A stretch of DNA of 64,000 nucleotides from Salinigranum halophilum (GTDB taxonomy: Archaea > Halobacteriota > Halobacteria > Halobacteriales > Haloferacaceae). Within the stretch, counting starts at the first letter, position 1. The number at the start of each line of letters is the position of its first letter. Shown here piece after piece: positions 25,614 to 33,887 of this stretch. The notes under the pieces are model-generated. The model was given only the letters and a program-made list of their open reading frames with translations. It was not told the origin of the DNA and made no database searches. Where the stretch lies: assembly GCF_007004735.1 (NCBI RefSeq), contig NZ_ML660182.1, positions 676,130 through 740,129 of the forward strand, written 5' to 3'. The position numbers were made by a program, and so were the translations under genes.

Positions 25614-26978
25614 TCAGCTGTCGGCGACGGCGTCTTCGACCGCCGCCCGCGCCATCTCGACCAGCGCGTCGACGTCGTCACTCTCGGCGTAGATTCTGAC
25701 GTACGGTTCGGTTCCGGACGGACGGACGAGGAGCCAGGAGGCGTCGGGGAACTCCAGTCGGACGCCGTGTTCGGTGTCCACCGCGCTCTCGGGGAACGTC
25801 TCCGGGAGCGACGCCTCCAGGGTGGCCATCACCGCGCGCTTCGACCCGTCCGGGCAGGGGACCGAGAGCTTCCGGTACGGGCGTTCGGTGATGGGGTCGC
25901 GGAGGCCGTCGAGGCCCGTGTCAGCGCCGGCGACGAGACGCGCGAGGACCGCCGCCGAACAGACCCCGTCTATCCAGCCGCCGAACGAGGGGTGGATGTG
26001 TTTCCACGGTTCGGCGGCGAAGACGACGTCGCCGCCGTCGTTTCGCACCGCGGCGATCCCCTCGTGCAGCGCCCCGAGACGGACGCGTTCGACGCGGCCG
26101 CCCAGAGCGGTCACCCGCTCGTCGATGCGGCCCGAGGCGTTCGGGGTCGTCACGACGACGGGGTCCGCCGCCGAACTCGCGCCGACGTATGCCGACGCGT
26201 ACATCGCGAGGACGGTGTCCTCGTGGACGACCCCCCCATCGCTGTCGACGACCACCAGCCGGTCGGCGTCGCCGTCGTGAGCGAGGCCGAGGTCGAAGTC
26301 GCCGTCGGAGACGAACGCGCGGAGGTCTGTGAGCGACCCCGGCGTCGGCTTCGACTCCCGCCCCGGGAAGTGGCCGTCGACGTTGTCGTTGAGGCCGACG
26401 ACGTGCGCCCCGAGTTCCCGGAGCACCTCCGGTGTCGCCAGCGCGCCGACGCCGTTGCCACAGTCGACGGCCACCGAGAGGCCGTCGAGGTCGGCACCGA
26501 GTTCCCGCGCGTACGAGACGACCGCCCGGCGGTACCGAGAGAGCGGTGTCACCGCCTCCGTCGTCCCCCAGCGGTCCCACGGGACCGGTGGGGCATCGTC
26601 GTCGACCCGCCGCTCGACCGCCTGCTCTTGGCCCCGGTCGTACTCGACCCCGTCGACGAACAGCTTCAGGCCGTTGTCCGCGGGCGGGTTGTGACTCGCG
26701 GTGAGCATCACGCCGCGCCGGCCGCGTGAGGCGAACGCCAGCGCCGGTGTCGGGAGCACGCCCCCACGGCGAACCGTCGCGCCCGCCGAGAGTAGCCCCG
26801 CCTCGACGGCCGACGCGAGCGCCTCGCCCGTCGTCCGTCCGTCACGGCCGACCACGAACTCGGCGTCCTCGGCCTCGCCTGCGACGAGGCCCGCAGCGCG
26901 CCCGACGGCGAGCGCCAACTCGGGCGTCACTCGTTCTGTCGTGTCACCGCGGATGCCCGCGGTACCGAACAGCTCCAT
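25614..26978 (-). CDS. phosphohexomutase (phosphoglucosamine/phosphomannomutase family)
   Basis: 454 residues. Domain 1 has the phosphoserine loop TASHNPPADNG (about 92-102), with Ser94 the likely phosphorylated residue. LAHDGDADRLVVVD (about 231-244) is the metal-binding loop. FAAEPWKHIHP (about 322) replaces the usual sugar-binding GEESGH loop with an Glu-Pro-Trp variant. RPSGTEPYVRIYAES (about 419-433) is the phosphate-binding loop. The altered sugar loop resembles archaeal GlmM-like enzymes; whether it acts on glucosamine, mannose or glucose phosphate is open. Divergent from acylphosphatase. Confidence 0.9.
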   Translation of the reverse strand: MELFGTAGIRGDTTERVTPELALAVGRAAGLVAGEAEDAEFVVGRDGRTTGEALASAVEAGLLSAGATVRRGGVLPTPALAFASRGRRGVMLTASHNPPADNGLKLFVDGVEYDRGQEQAVERRVDDDAPPVPWDRWGTTEAVTPLSRYRRAVVSYARELGADLDGLSVAVDCGNGVGALATPEVLRELGAHVVGLNDNVDGHFPGRESKPTPGSLTDLRAFVSDGDFDLGLAHDGDADRLVVVDSDGGVVHEDTVLAMYASAYVGASSAADPVVVTTPNASGRIDERVTALGGRVERVRLGALHEGIAAVRNDGGDVVFAAEPWKHIHPSFGGWIDGVCSAAVLARLVAGADTGLDGLRDPITERPYRKLSVPCPDGSKRAVMATLEASLPETFPESAVDTEHGVRLEFPDASWLLVRPSGTEPYVRIYAESDDVDALVEMARAAVEDAVADS

Positions 26979-27115
26979 ATCCGCCCCACACGGGGGACCG
27001 TCCTTATACTGTCGGTCATCGGTCGTGACGGTCGGCGCGTGCGACCCCTCAGACCGCTCCCCTCGTGGCGACCGTGTGCACGTGATTTTTTACTCCTCGA
27101 GGACTCACGCACTCT

Positions 27116-27412
27116 ATGAGTGAACACGACGGAGCCGAGCGTCGGGTCCACGCACACGTGTACGTCTCTGGGCGTGTCCAGGGCGTCGCCTACCGGGCCA
27201 ACACTCGCGAGACCGTCCGCGAGTACGACATCGAAGGCTGGGTTCGGAACCTCGACGACGGCCGGGTCGAGGCCGTCTTCGAGGGGCCGCGCTCGGACGT
27301 CGAGGAGATGGTCGAGTGGTGCGAGACGGGAAGTCCGGCGGCGTCGGTCGAGAACGTCTCGGTCGACTACTCCGAGCCGAAGGGCGCGTCGGGCTTCCGC
27401 GTCCGCTGGTGA
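27116..27412 (+). CDS. acyP: acylphosphatase
   Basis: 98 residues, the usual size. VYVSGRVQGVAYRANTRETV (about 14-33) holds the catalytic Arg of GRVQGVxYR, and GWVRNLDDGRVEAVFEGP holds the catalytic Asn. The enzyme hydrolyses acyl phosphates such as carbamoyl or acetyl phosphate. The strand ASGFRVRW closes the ferredoxin-like fold. A TATA-like GTGATTTTTTAC (27082-27093) lies about 27 nt before the ATG at 27116, so the mRNA is probably leaderless. Confidence 0.95.
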   Translation: MSEHDGAERRVHAHVYVSGRVQGVAYRANTRETVREYDIEGWVRNLDDGRVEAVFEGPRSDVEEMVEWCETGSPAASVENVSVDYSEPKGASGFRVRW

Positions 27413-27439
27413 GCGGTCGAACGCGGCCGTGAGCGCGGC

Positions 27440-28138
27440 TCAGTAGGTCGTCTCGATGTACGTGTCGACCTCGTCGACCAGGGCCGCCGAGTAGGTCAGA
27501 AAGCCCGCGAACTGTCGTTCTCCGCGCTCTTCGGCGACGAGCGCGCACTTGTCCGCGTCGCGACCGTCGCCGTCGTAGACGACGAACCACGAGCGCTCTA
27601 TCTCAGCCGCCGGGTCGAGGTGGACCGTCGCCTCGCCCATGTCCGGCGGCGAGCCCCCGGGGACGGCGTACGTGTGGACGTCGAGCGCCGTCGCCAACTG
27701 CGCGTAGACCGCCGCCTGTTCGGCGAGCGCACTGACGCGCTGGAACCCAGCGCGAAGCCGGCCGCGTCCAACCCGCCACGCTCGGTCTTCGATCTCTCGA
27801 GTCGTCGCGAACATCCCGGTCAGGTCGTAGGAGACGAACGTCGTCCGGTCGAGCGTCGACAGCGCGTTCGTCAGCGCCTCGGTCGTCTCCGCGAACGACG
27901 CGTCGTCGCCGAGCGGGACGACGCTGACGACGTCGTTCCCGTCTCGGACCAGCGCCGACGGCCGGTCGGCTCCGTCTTCGACGTCGACGCTGACGCCCTG
28001 GGGGCCGAAGGTCCGCCGTACGGCACTCACGACGTCGCGCGAGGGCGGCGAGACGAGGGTCACCCGTCGCTCGTGCCGCTCGACACGGTCGATGATGGCC
28101 CCGAGTGACATGAGGGCGGCTACGTCGATAGAGGTCAT
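27440..28138 (-). CDS. DICT sensory domain protein
   Basis: 232 residues. The pattern FVSYDLTGMFATTREIEDRAW (about 99-119), QAAVYAQLATALDVHTYAVPGG (about 141-162) and SWFVVYDGDGRDADKCALVAEE then GFLTYSAALVDEVDTYI is that of the DICT domain, found next to signalling output domains in bacteria and archaea. An N-terminal helix (SIDVAALMSLGAIIDRVE) precedes it, with no output domain, so the protein is a stand-alone sensor or adaptor. It has no TM segment. The ligand is unknown. The next minus-strand gene upstream, with a CxxC zinc motif, is 29 bp away and could be cotranscribed. Confidence 0.75.
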   Translation of the reverse strand: MTSIDVAALMSLGAIIDRVERHERRVTLVSPPSRDVVSAVRRTFGPQGVSVDVEDGADRPSALVRDGNDVVSVVPLGDDASFAETTEALTNALSTLDRTTFVSYDLTGMFATTREIEDRAWRVGRGRLRAGFQRVSALAEQAAVYAQLATALDVHTYAVPGGSPPDMGEATVHLDPAAEIERSWFVVYDGDGRDADKCALVAEERGERQFAGFLTYSAALVDEVDTYIETTY

Positions 28139-28167
28139 AAATGTTCGCTCGGAGCAGTCGAAAAAAT

Positions 28168-28626
28168 CTACGCGTGGTCCGGCTGCCGGGCCTCGTGACC
28201 GTCGGTGACACCGAGTTCGTCGAGCGCGAAGACGACCACACGCGCCTGGACCGCCGCTTGCGGTTCGGCCTCGGGGTCGTCGAGGACCTCGCGACTCCGT
28301 TCCAGCGCGCTCGCTTCGAGCGCCGTCTGGTCGGGTTCGTCGCGCGTCGCGTTCAACAGCGCCTCGAAGTCCTCGCGCAGCGACATCGACGCGTGAGCGA
28401 CGTTACACCGCGAGAGGGGGAGCATCCCCATGTCGAGGACGAGTTCTCGCACGAGCTCCCAGTCGCTCTCACAGAAGTGGATAGAGACCTCGCCGACGAT
28501 GTCACGCCACGCGATGGGGCCGGAGTTCCGCATCAGCGTCACCGTCCGCGGCGGCAGGTCGAGCCGTGCGACGGTCTCGTCGGCACCGCAGAGACAGCAC
28601 GGCTGCTCCGTCTGGCCAGTGTACAT
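28168..28626 (-). CDS. hypothetical protein with N-terminal CCLC zinc-type motif
   Basis: 152 residues. PCCLCGADETV (about 9-19) and a later CESDW (about 52) could make a C2-C-type zinc site. The remainder is helical and acidic (REDFEALLNATRDEP, ASALERSREVLDDPEAEPQAAVQ). I do not recognise the family. It precedes the DICT-domain gene by 29 bp on the same strand. Its probable promoter (TTTTATATAG on the minus strand near 28800-28809) is about 170 nt upstream of the ATG, which implies a leader of roughly 150 nt. Confidence 0.65.
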   Translation of the reverse strand: MYTGQTEQPCCLCGADETVARLDLPPRTVTLMRNSGPIAWRDIVGEVSIHFCESDWELVRELVLDMGMLPLSRCNVAHASMSLREDFEALLNATRDEPDQTALEASALERSREVLDDPEAEPQAAVQARVVVFALDELGVTDGHEARQPDHA

Positions 28627-28797
28627 GCTCGCTCTGAGGAGTCGACGGATTAGTGACTTTCGCGAGAAGAGGGCGATGGTGGCAGGGTGTGTCGCCCCCG
28701 TACTTATTCGGGACTACGGTGGCGCGACGAAATGGCTGGTACTGAGACACACATGGCAGGGTGGGATGTCGTTCGCGCCAACTGATACTGAGGGTGT

Positions 28798-28810
28798 GCT
28801 ATATAAAAGT
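28798..28810. promoter_or_regulatory. strong TATA-like element, near-symmetrical
   Basis: GCTATATAAAAGT is one of the clearest TATA elements in the window. On the minus strand it reads CTTTTATATAGC and could drive the CCLC protein and DICT genes. On the plus strand it could start a transcript through the adjacent inverted repeat at 28814-28865. The A/T-rich block at 28799-28880 stands out against 67% G+C surroundings. Confidence 0.5.
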
Positions 28811-28813
28811 CTT

Positions 28814-28865
28814 CTGTCCGATATGTATGTACTGTATATATCCTACATACTGTTATATCGGGCAG
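28814..28865. repeat. imperfect inverted repeat in an A/T-rich spacer
   Basis: The left arm 28814-28831 (CTGTCCGATATGTATGTA) and the right arm 28844-28865, whose complement begins CTGCCCGATATAACAGTATG, share CTGnCCGATAT and GTATGTA with a 4-nt insertion in the right arm; the loop is 12 nt. It lies between the 3' end of the DUF429 gene (28894) and the TATA element. It could be a terminator, a hairpin of a small RNA, or a protein-binding site. Confidence 0.55.
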
Positions 28866-28893
28866 CGATATCCCGAAATCGTTGCTGAACCGT

Positions 28894-29607
28894 TCATTTC
28901 GAAGGGGCGCGAATCTCCATCGGAAGCCCCTCGATATCGCGCGGAACCTCGTCCTCGGGCACGTCCGGGACACGGCCCAGCGGCAGCGACGCCGCGAGCG
29001 CGAGGACGGCCGCGTCGAGGACGTCGTCGCGGCCGACCGTGTTCCGGAGGTACGCGTCGAGACACGTCTCGTACCACGCGTCGACGTCGGGCAGCCGCGG
29101 CCGCAGTCGCGCGAGACGCTCCGCACGCCCTGCTTCGGTCGACTTCGACTCCGAGACCGGACCGTCGCCGAGCGCGGCGAAGCAGAGTTCGGGGTGCGCC
29201 TCGGCCACCGTGTCTCTCGCCTCGGGTGACGCGCGGAGCGTCGCGTCGACCGCGCGGATCTTCGGGACGAGGTGCCACGCCTGGATGGAGAGGCCGTAGC
29301 CCGTGTGCTCGCGGTTCATCGCCGAGGCCGTCTCGTGGTCTGCCGCGTTCAACACGGCCCGACACGGCGCGAAGAACACCGTCGAGGCGCGCGACCCCAG
29401 TCGTTCACGGGCGGCCTCGTCACATCGGCGACGACCCGTCTCGGGCAGACCGATGGGCATGTCGACTAGAATCCGCGCGGCGTCCGGGTGCGAATCGAGG
29501 ACGTCCTCGAACGCCGTGTGGTGGCCGTGAGTCAGTCCCTCGTCGGGGGCGTATCCGACCGCGAACCACCCGCCTGCACAGCCGTCGACGCCGACGTATC
29601 TGGACAC
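28894..29607 (-). CDS. DUF429 family protein, GTG start
   Basis: 237 residues beginning at GTG 29607 (MSRYVGVDGCAGGWF). VGVDGCAGGW is the RNase H-like Asp motif of DUF429; VDMPIGLPE (about 48-56) and the later AEAHPELCFAAL with KSTEAGRAERL are family signatures, and GRDDVLDAAVLALAA (about 192-206) provides a further conserved Asp. Members are predicted RNase H-fold nucleases or ATPases, but none is well characterised. It is divergent from the btpA-like gene across 110 bp that contain a doubled 11-bp sequence (GTTCGCTCGCC). Confidence 0.88.
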   Translation of the reverse strand: MSRYVGVDGCAGGWFAVGYAPDEGLTHGHHTAFEDVLDSHPDAARILVDMPIGLPETGRRRCDEAARERLGSRASTVFFAPCRAVLNAADHETASAMNREHTGYGLSIQAWHLVPKIRAVDATLRASPEARDTVAEAHPELCFAALGDGPVSESKSTEAGRAERLARLRPRLPDVDAWYETCLDAYLRNTVGRDDVLDAAVLALAASLPLGRVPDVPEDEVPRDIEGLPMEIRAPSK

Positions 29608-29717
29608 GTCCGGAGGGGCGGCCCGCGGAGAAAAGAGGCTTCCTCTGCCCGTTCGCTCGCCGTTCGCTCGCCTTCGCAGACCGAACGGGCTTTGCTGCTC
29701 GCTCGAGACGCTCGGCT

Positions 29718-30515
29718 ATGTTCCCCTTCGACCCGCCGCTGGTCGTCGGTATGGTCCACCTCCAGCCGCTGCCCGGTTCACCCGAGTACGACGCCGCCGG
29801 AGGTCGTGAGCGGATTGCCGCGCGTGCGGTGTCGGACGCCCGAGCGCTCGTCGCCGGCGGCTGTGACGCCGTCATGGTCGAGAACTTCGGGGACGTCCCG
29901 TTCTACCCCGACTCGGTCCCGCCGCACGTCGTCGCGTCGATGACGCACGTGGTGGGTCGCGTCCGGGAGGCCGTCGACTGCCCCGTCGGCGTGAACGTCC
30001 TCCGGAACGACGCGGAGGCCGCCCTCTCGGTGGCGAGTGCGACCGGCGCGTCGTTCGTACGCGTCAACGTGCACGCGGGCGCTCGCGTGACCGACCAGGG
30101 CCTCGTCGAGGGACGCGCCCACGAGACGGTTCGGCTCCGCTCGCGTCTCGACTGCGACGTCGCGTTCTTCGCCGACGTCGCGGTCAAACACTCGGCCCCC
30201 CTGGGCGAGCGTCGGTCGCTCGACGAGTCCGTCGACGACGTGGTGACGCGCGGCCTCGCGGACGCCGTCGTCGTCTCCGGGCGCGGGACGGGACACGCGG
30301 TCGACGACGAGCGACTCGCCCGCGCTGCGGCGGCGTGTGAACGCCACGGCACGCCGCTGTTCGTCGGCAGCGGTGTCACGGCCGACACGGTGGCCGCGTG
30401 CGTCGAACGCGCCGACGGCGTCATCGTCGGCACCGCGCTCAAGGTCGACGGCGAGACGACCAACCCGGTCGACGAAGCGCGGGTCCGCGCCGTCGTCGAC
30501 GCCGCCCGCACGTAG
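29718..30515 (+). CDS. BtpA/SgcQ family TIM-barrel protein
   Basis: 265 residues from the ATG at 29718. VVGMVHLQPLPGSPEYD (about 8-24) is the BtpA opening motif; VMVENFGDVPFYPD (about 52-65), VGVNVLRNDAEAALSVA (about 92-108) and VVSGRGTGHAVD follow, and VIVGTALKVDGET lies near the C-terminus, as in FMN/phosphate-binding barrels. BtpA is linked to photosystem I assembly in cyanobacteria and SgcQ to sugar operons; the archaeal function is unknown. The open frame continues about 960 bp upstream of the chosen start, but that stretch is antisense to the DUF429 gene. Confidence 0.9.
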   Translation: MFPFDPPLVVGMVHLQPLPGSPEYDAAGGRERIAARAVSDARALVAGGCDAVMVENFGDVPFYPDSVPPHVVASMTHVVGRVREAVDCPVGVNVLRNDAEAALSVASATGASFVRVNVHAGARVTDQGLVEGRAHETVRLRSRLDCDVAFFADVAVKHSAPLGERRSLDESVDDVVTRGLADAVVVSGRGTGHAVDDERLARAAAACERHGTPLFVGSGVTADTVAACVERADGVIVGTALKVDGETTNPVDEARVRAVVDAART

Positions 30516-30563
30516 ACGGCGCAGCACACGTCGACGCCGTCGAGCGTCGCACCGGCCGCCGAC

Positions 30564-31964
30564 CTACTCTTCGTCGGCCTCGTCTCCGGCCGTCGGTTCG
30601 TCGGGCTCGGCCCCCGCTCTGGCGGTGTCAGTCCCGTCGTCGGCCTCCGCCGCGGATTCGTCCTCGACGGGAATCTCTATCTCGACCGGCTCGACGGACT
30701 CGGTCTCGTCGCGAGCGACGTCGGTCCCGCCGCGGAGACCATCGACGACGTCCGCCGCGTCGGGCACCTCGCCGTCGACGGGAATCTGGAGTGCCTCCTC
30801 GACCTGTTCGAGGTGCTCGTCGTTCACCCGGCCGGCCGGCCCGAGTTCGGCTTCGACGAGTTGGGTCGCCTGCCGGAGCGCGCCCACGCTCGAGAGATGG
30901 CCCGCCCCAACGGTCGCCTTCATCGCTCGCGCGGCGCCGCCGCGGAGGACCGTCGGACCGACCTGCGCGACGGTCCCCTCGCCGACGGAGACGATCCAGC
31001 CGGGGACCGCGAAGCGGTACTGCTGGAGCCGCGGGCGGAACTCGTCGGGGTCCGCCTCGAACTCGTGACGGACGAGCGTCAGGAGGTTGTCGGCGACGAC
31101 GCGCGCCTCGCGGAGGGCGGCCGAGGCGGACGCGGGGACGGCTTCGCCGTCGGCGTCGACCACGCGGGCCGCGTCGCCGACGACGAACGTCCGCGCGTCG
31201 AGTCGCAGGTCGCTCCGCACCCCCGGCCGGTCGCCACCGAGCGCTTCCGGGCCGCGGATGCCGCCCGTCCACACGAGCGTCGAGTACGGAATCGGCCCTC
31301 TGTCGGTCTCGACGGCGTCGGCGGTCGCCCGCTCGACGGTCGTTCCGGTCCGGACGTCGACGCCTCGGGCCTCGAGTTCGTCGCGAACGGCGCGCTGGAA
31401 GTTCTCGGGGAACGACGGCGCGACGGACTCGAACTGTTCGAGCAGGACGACGTCGACGTCTGCGGCCTCCTCGTCGGCCAGGGCCGCGAGTTCGCCGGCG
31501 ACCTGCACGCCGGAGAGCCCCGCACCGCCGACGACGGCCGTACCGCCCTGTGCACACGTGTCGAGGAACGACTCGCGGACGGCGCGGGCGTCTTCGACCC
31601 GCTTGAGAGGGGTCGCGTGGGCTTCGAGTCCCGGGAGGTCGTAGAACGCGGTCTCAGCGCCGAGACAGACCGCGCAGTAGTCGTAGTCGAGGTCGCCGTC
31701 GGAGAGGTGAACGGTCCGGTTCTCCCTGTCGACGGACTCGACGCGGGCAGTCCGAACGTCGGCCCGCTCGAAGAGGTCTTCGAGCGGCACCTGGATGACG
31801 TCTTCGAGGTCCGGGTAGCGGACCAGGCGGTGGAGTTCGTGCTGGACCAGATGCGTGGGACGTTCGTCGACGACGACGAGTTCGACGTCTGCGGGGAGTC
31901 CGGCGTCGAGGCGACGCGCGACGGTCACGCCTGCGTAGCCTGCGCCGAGGACGGCGATGCGCAT
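30564..31964 (-). CDS. type II NADH dehydrogenase-like FAD oxidoreductase
   Basis: 466 residues. The N-terminal FAD motif RIAVLGAGYAGVTVARRLD and the second Rossmann motif AVVGGAGLSGVQVAGELAAL (about 142-161) flank an NDH-2-type core; YSTLVWTGGI and FVVGDAARVVD (about 262-272) are the NAD(P)/FAD disulphide-reductase-like signatures. GRVNDEHLEQVEEAL begins a helical C-terminal part, followed by about 60 acidic, Pro/Thr-rich residues that look disordered. The likely role is membrane-peripheral NADH:quinone oxidoreduction. No TM helix is obvious. Confidence 0.88.
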   Translation of the reverse strand: MRIAVLGAGYAGVTVARRLDAGLPADVELVVVDERPTHLVQHELHRLVRYPDLEDVIQVPLEDLFERADVRTARVESVDRENRTVHLSDGDLDYDYCAVCLGAETAFYDLPGLEAHATPLKRVEDARAVRESFLDTCAQGGTAVVGGAGLSGVQVAGELAALADEEAADVDVVLLEQFESVAPSFPENFQRAVRDELEARGVDVRTGTTVERATADAVETDRGPIPYSTLVWTGGIRGPEALGGDRPGVRSDLRLDARTFVVGDAARVVDADGEAVPASASAALREARVVADNLLTLVRHEFEADPDEFRPRLQQYRFAVPGWIVSVGEGTVAQVGPTVLRGGAARAMKATVGAGHLSSVGALRQATQLVEAELGPAGRVNDEHLEQVEEALQIPVDGEVPDAADVVDGLRGGTDVARDETESVEPVEIEIPVEDESAAEADDGTDTARAGAEPDEPTAGDEADEE

Positions 31965-32046
31965 GTACCACTACAGGGACGCGAGGGCAAAGAGCGTTTC
32001 ACGATGTGAGTGGGGTTCGACCACGTGTCGTGTCGACTCGCCGGCT

Positions 32047-32057
32047 GGATTTATTCG
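32047..32057 (+). promoter_or_regulatory. TATA-like box deciding the DUF5518 start
   Basis: GGATTTATTCG is centred about 27 nt before GTG 32079. A start at this GTG fits leaderless transcription, whereas codons further upstream in frame would precede the predicted transcription start. Confidence 0.55.
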
Positions 32058-32078
32058 ACTCGGCCGAGACGAACAGGC

Positions 32079-32519
32079 GTGACCCGAACTGGTTCCCTCC
32101 ACGACCGACTGGGTGACAGGTGGACGTACGCCCTGTTGGGCGGCGTCCCGTCCATCCCGTTCACGACCCTCGCGTACTGGCAGTCCGGCTCCGAGATGTC
32201 GCTCTGGCCGGTGTTCTTCGGTGGCCTCCTCGCTGGGTATCTCGCACAGCGGCGGACGGGACAGTGCAGCGGCGTCGGCCTCCGCGCCGGACTGGTCGGG
32301 GGACTCGCTATCGGCTGGATACTCGCCGACGGCCTCGCCGCGGCGTCGGCGCTCTCGGGGCCGACGTGGTTCGTGGTGACCGCCCTCGTCATCACGGTGG
32401 TGGTTCTGGGCGTGCTCGGCATCGGGCTGGCCGCACTCGCTGGGGCGGTCGGCGGTCGAGTCGGCGGCTGGCTGGCCGGGCGGGTCGACGACCGACGACC
32501 GACGACGGCCGGTCGCTGA
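32079..32519 (+). CDS. DUF5518-like four-TM membrane protein, GTG start
   Basis: 146 residues from GTG 32079. Four hydrophobic segments (about 20-38, 48-66, 70-90 and 97-122), with WPVFFGGLLAGYLAQRRTGQ and GVGLRAGLVGGLAIGWILADG matching the Gly-rich haloarchaeal DUF5518 pattern (GGxxAGYL then an RxGxxxG turn). The function is unknown. The last helix is very Gly/Ala/Val-rich and runs into GRVGGWLAGRVDD. It ends 14 bp before the tandem duplication that begins at 32534 and is convergent with mvaD. Confidence 0.75.
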   Translation: MTRTGSLHDRLGDRWTYALLGGVPSIPFTTLAYWQSGSEMSLWPVFFGGLLAGYLAQRRTGQCSGVGLRAGLVGGLAIGWILADGLAAASALSGPTWFVVTALVITVVVLGVLGIGLAALAGAVGGRVGGWLAGRVDDRRPTTAGR

Positions 32520-32533
32520 CCGACACCGCTTCG

Positions 32534-32655
32534 GCGACCCGTCGCCCGTGGTCAGAACAACGACTGAGACTCCTCCAGCACGCGCGCCGGCCCTGCGACC
32601 CGTCGCCCGTGGTCAGAACAACGACCGAGACTCCTCCAGCACGCGCGCCGGGCCG
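32534..32655. repeat. 61-bp tandem duplication over the 3' end of mvaD
   Basis: Two head-to-tail 61-bp copies, 32534-32594 and 32595-32655, differ at three positions (one within the first 57). The right copy contains the last 13-14 codons of mvaD, its stop codon (32613-32615) and 18 bp beyond; the left copy repeats this outside the gene. Because 61 is not a multiple of three and the stop codon is retained, the protein is not extended. Confidence 0.9.
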
Positions 32656-33584
32656 CCCACCTCCCACACGTCGGTGTCGACACCACACTCTGACACCGCC
32701 GCTTCGACCTCATCGACGTACGCCTCGGTGGTGTTGACGTACACCGACGCGCCCGTGTCCGTCGAGAAGTAGACGGGGACGCCCTCGTCTCGAAGCTCGC
32801 GTACGGCGTTGAAGATGGCGATGGTACGCGGCTGCCAGTAGACCCACCCTGCCGGGCCGGTCATGGTCGTCGCCGCCAGCGAGAGCGAGTCGTGTTCGGC
32901 GAGTTCGAAGACGCGGTCGAAGTCTCCCTCCCGCAGCCCGTCGCGCATCTCGGCGATCTGGCCGTGGATGTGCGCCATCCGGGCCTGGAACATGTGCGAG
33001 TCGGCCGCCTCCTCGTGGGCCTGTTCGGTCTCCTTGTACGCGGGGACGAGCCCCGTGACGATGCGAAGCTCGGATTCGAGGTCACTCTCGATGCGCTCGG
33101 AGCGGCAGTCGTCGTCGTTGAGGCCCGTGTAGAGCTGGGAGAACGCGCCCGTGACGGCGCGGGCCGCAGAGGACGACCCGCGGCGGGCGACGGCCGAGAC
33201 CTCGGGGCGCGTCATCTCCAGCCCGGCGGCCTCACACGCGGCCATCGCCAGCGCGGCGAAGCCGGACGAAGAGGAGCCGAAGCCGACGTTCGAGGGGAAG
33301 GAGTTCTCCGACTCGACGCGGGCCCGGTGGTCGAACGCGGCGAGGTCGCGGACGTGGTCGACGACGTGCTCGATGCGCTCTGCGCCCCGTCCGTCGACAG
33401 CCTCGCCGTCGATGCGGTAGACGTCCGCGTCCAGTTCGGGGTCGAACTCGACGGTGGTCCGCGTGTGCGACGGGGCGGTACAGACGCTGATGCTGTCGTG
33501 ATACGGTAAGCGGAGGTCGGGGTCGCGCATCCCGTGGTACTTCACGAGCCCTTGGATTGGGTGGGCCTTCGCGGTGGCTTTCAT
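32613..33584 (-). CDS. mvaD: phosphomevalonate decarboxylase (diphosphomevalonate decarboxylase family)
   Basis: 323 residues from the ATG at 33584 (MKATAKAHPIQGLVKYHG); an ATG two codons upstream (33590) is also possible. GHMP-kinase fold: SFPSNVGFGSSSSGFAALAM is the nucleotide loop (about 94-113), RRGSSSAARAVTGAF (about 134-148) carries conserved serines, and FSTDTGASVYVN (about 273-284) has the catalytic Asp. In haloarchaea this enzyme decarboxylates phosphomevalonate to isopentenyl phosphate in the archaeal mevalonate pathway (known from Haloferax); that activity is inferred here. Its last codons are duplicated downstream. Confidence 0.92.
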   Translation of the reverse strand: MKATAKAHPIQGLVKYHGMRDPDLRLPYHDSISVCTAPSHTRTTVEFDPELDADVYRIDGEAVDGRGAERIEHVVDHVRDLAAFDHRARVESENSFPSNVGFGSSSSGFAALAMAACEAAGLEMTRPEVSAVARRGSSSAARAVTGAFSQLYTGLNDDDCRSERIESDLESELRIVTGLVPAYKETEQAHEEAADSHMFQARMAHIHGQIAEMRDGLREGDFDRVFELAEHDSLSLAATTMTGPAGWVYWQPRTIAIFNAVRELRDEGVPVYFSTDTGASVYVNTTEAYVDEVEAAVSECGVDTDVWEVGGPARVLEESRSLF

Positions 33585-33689
33585 CGTCATACACGAGGCC
33601 CCGCGTGACTCGGGGTTAAACGTCCCGAAACTGTCGGTCGGTGCGGCGGCTCGCCGAAGCGGAGGCGTCAGTCACAGAGAGAAGTCGGC

Positions 33690-33824
33690 TCAGTCGTCGG
33701 CGGGCGACGGCGTCTCACTCGCCTCGGTCGATTCTCGACCTCGCTGCCAGACGTTGGTGACGGAGTCTCCCTCCGGCGGTGTGTGGCTGATCTCCTTCAT
33801 CCGTGGTGTGTCACTCGATGTCAT
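33690..33824 (-). CDS. small acidic haloarchaeal protein, 44 residues
   Basis: The frame runs from the ATG at 33824 to a TGA at 33690-33692. The core MKEISHTPPEGDSVTNVWQRG resembles short haloarchaeal proteins beginning MKEISHTPPE, so translation may start at the internal ATG (33800). The tail is Ser/Glu/Pro/Asp-rich. There is no TM segment and no Cys. The upstream side is an A/T-rich divergent promoter region shared with the SRPBCC gene. The function is unknown. It is independent of mvaD, whose start is about 100 bp downstream. Confidence 0.65.
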   Translation of the reverse strand: MTSSDTPRMKEISHTPPEGDSVTNVWQRGRESTEASETPSPADD

Positions 33825-33887
33825 TGAACGTGTGAGGAAGGGACGTGTATTAACCCTTTCCCGAGTGATGTATTAGGTGTACGTGTC

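Noticed and set aside
28761-29717. N-terminal extension of the btpA-like frame by about 320 codons
   Set aside because: The extension is Arg/Pro-rich, antisense to the DUF429 gene, and does not match BtpA; the ATG at 29718 begins the family domain.
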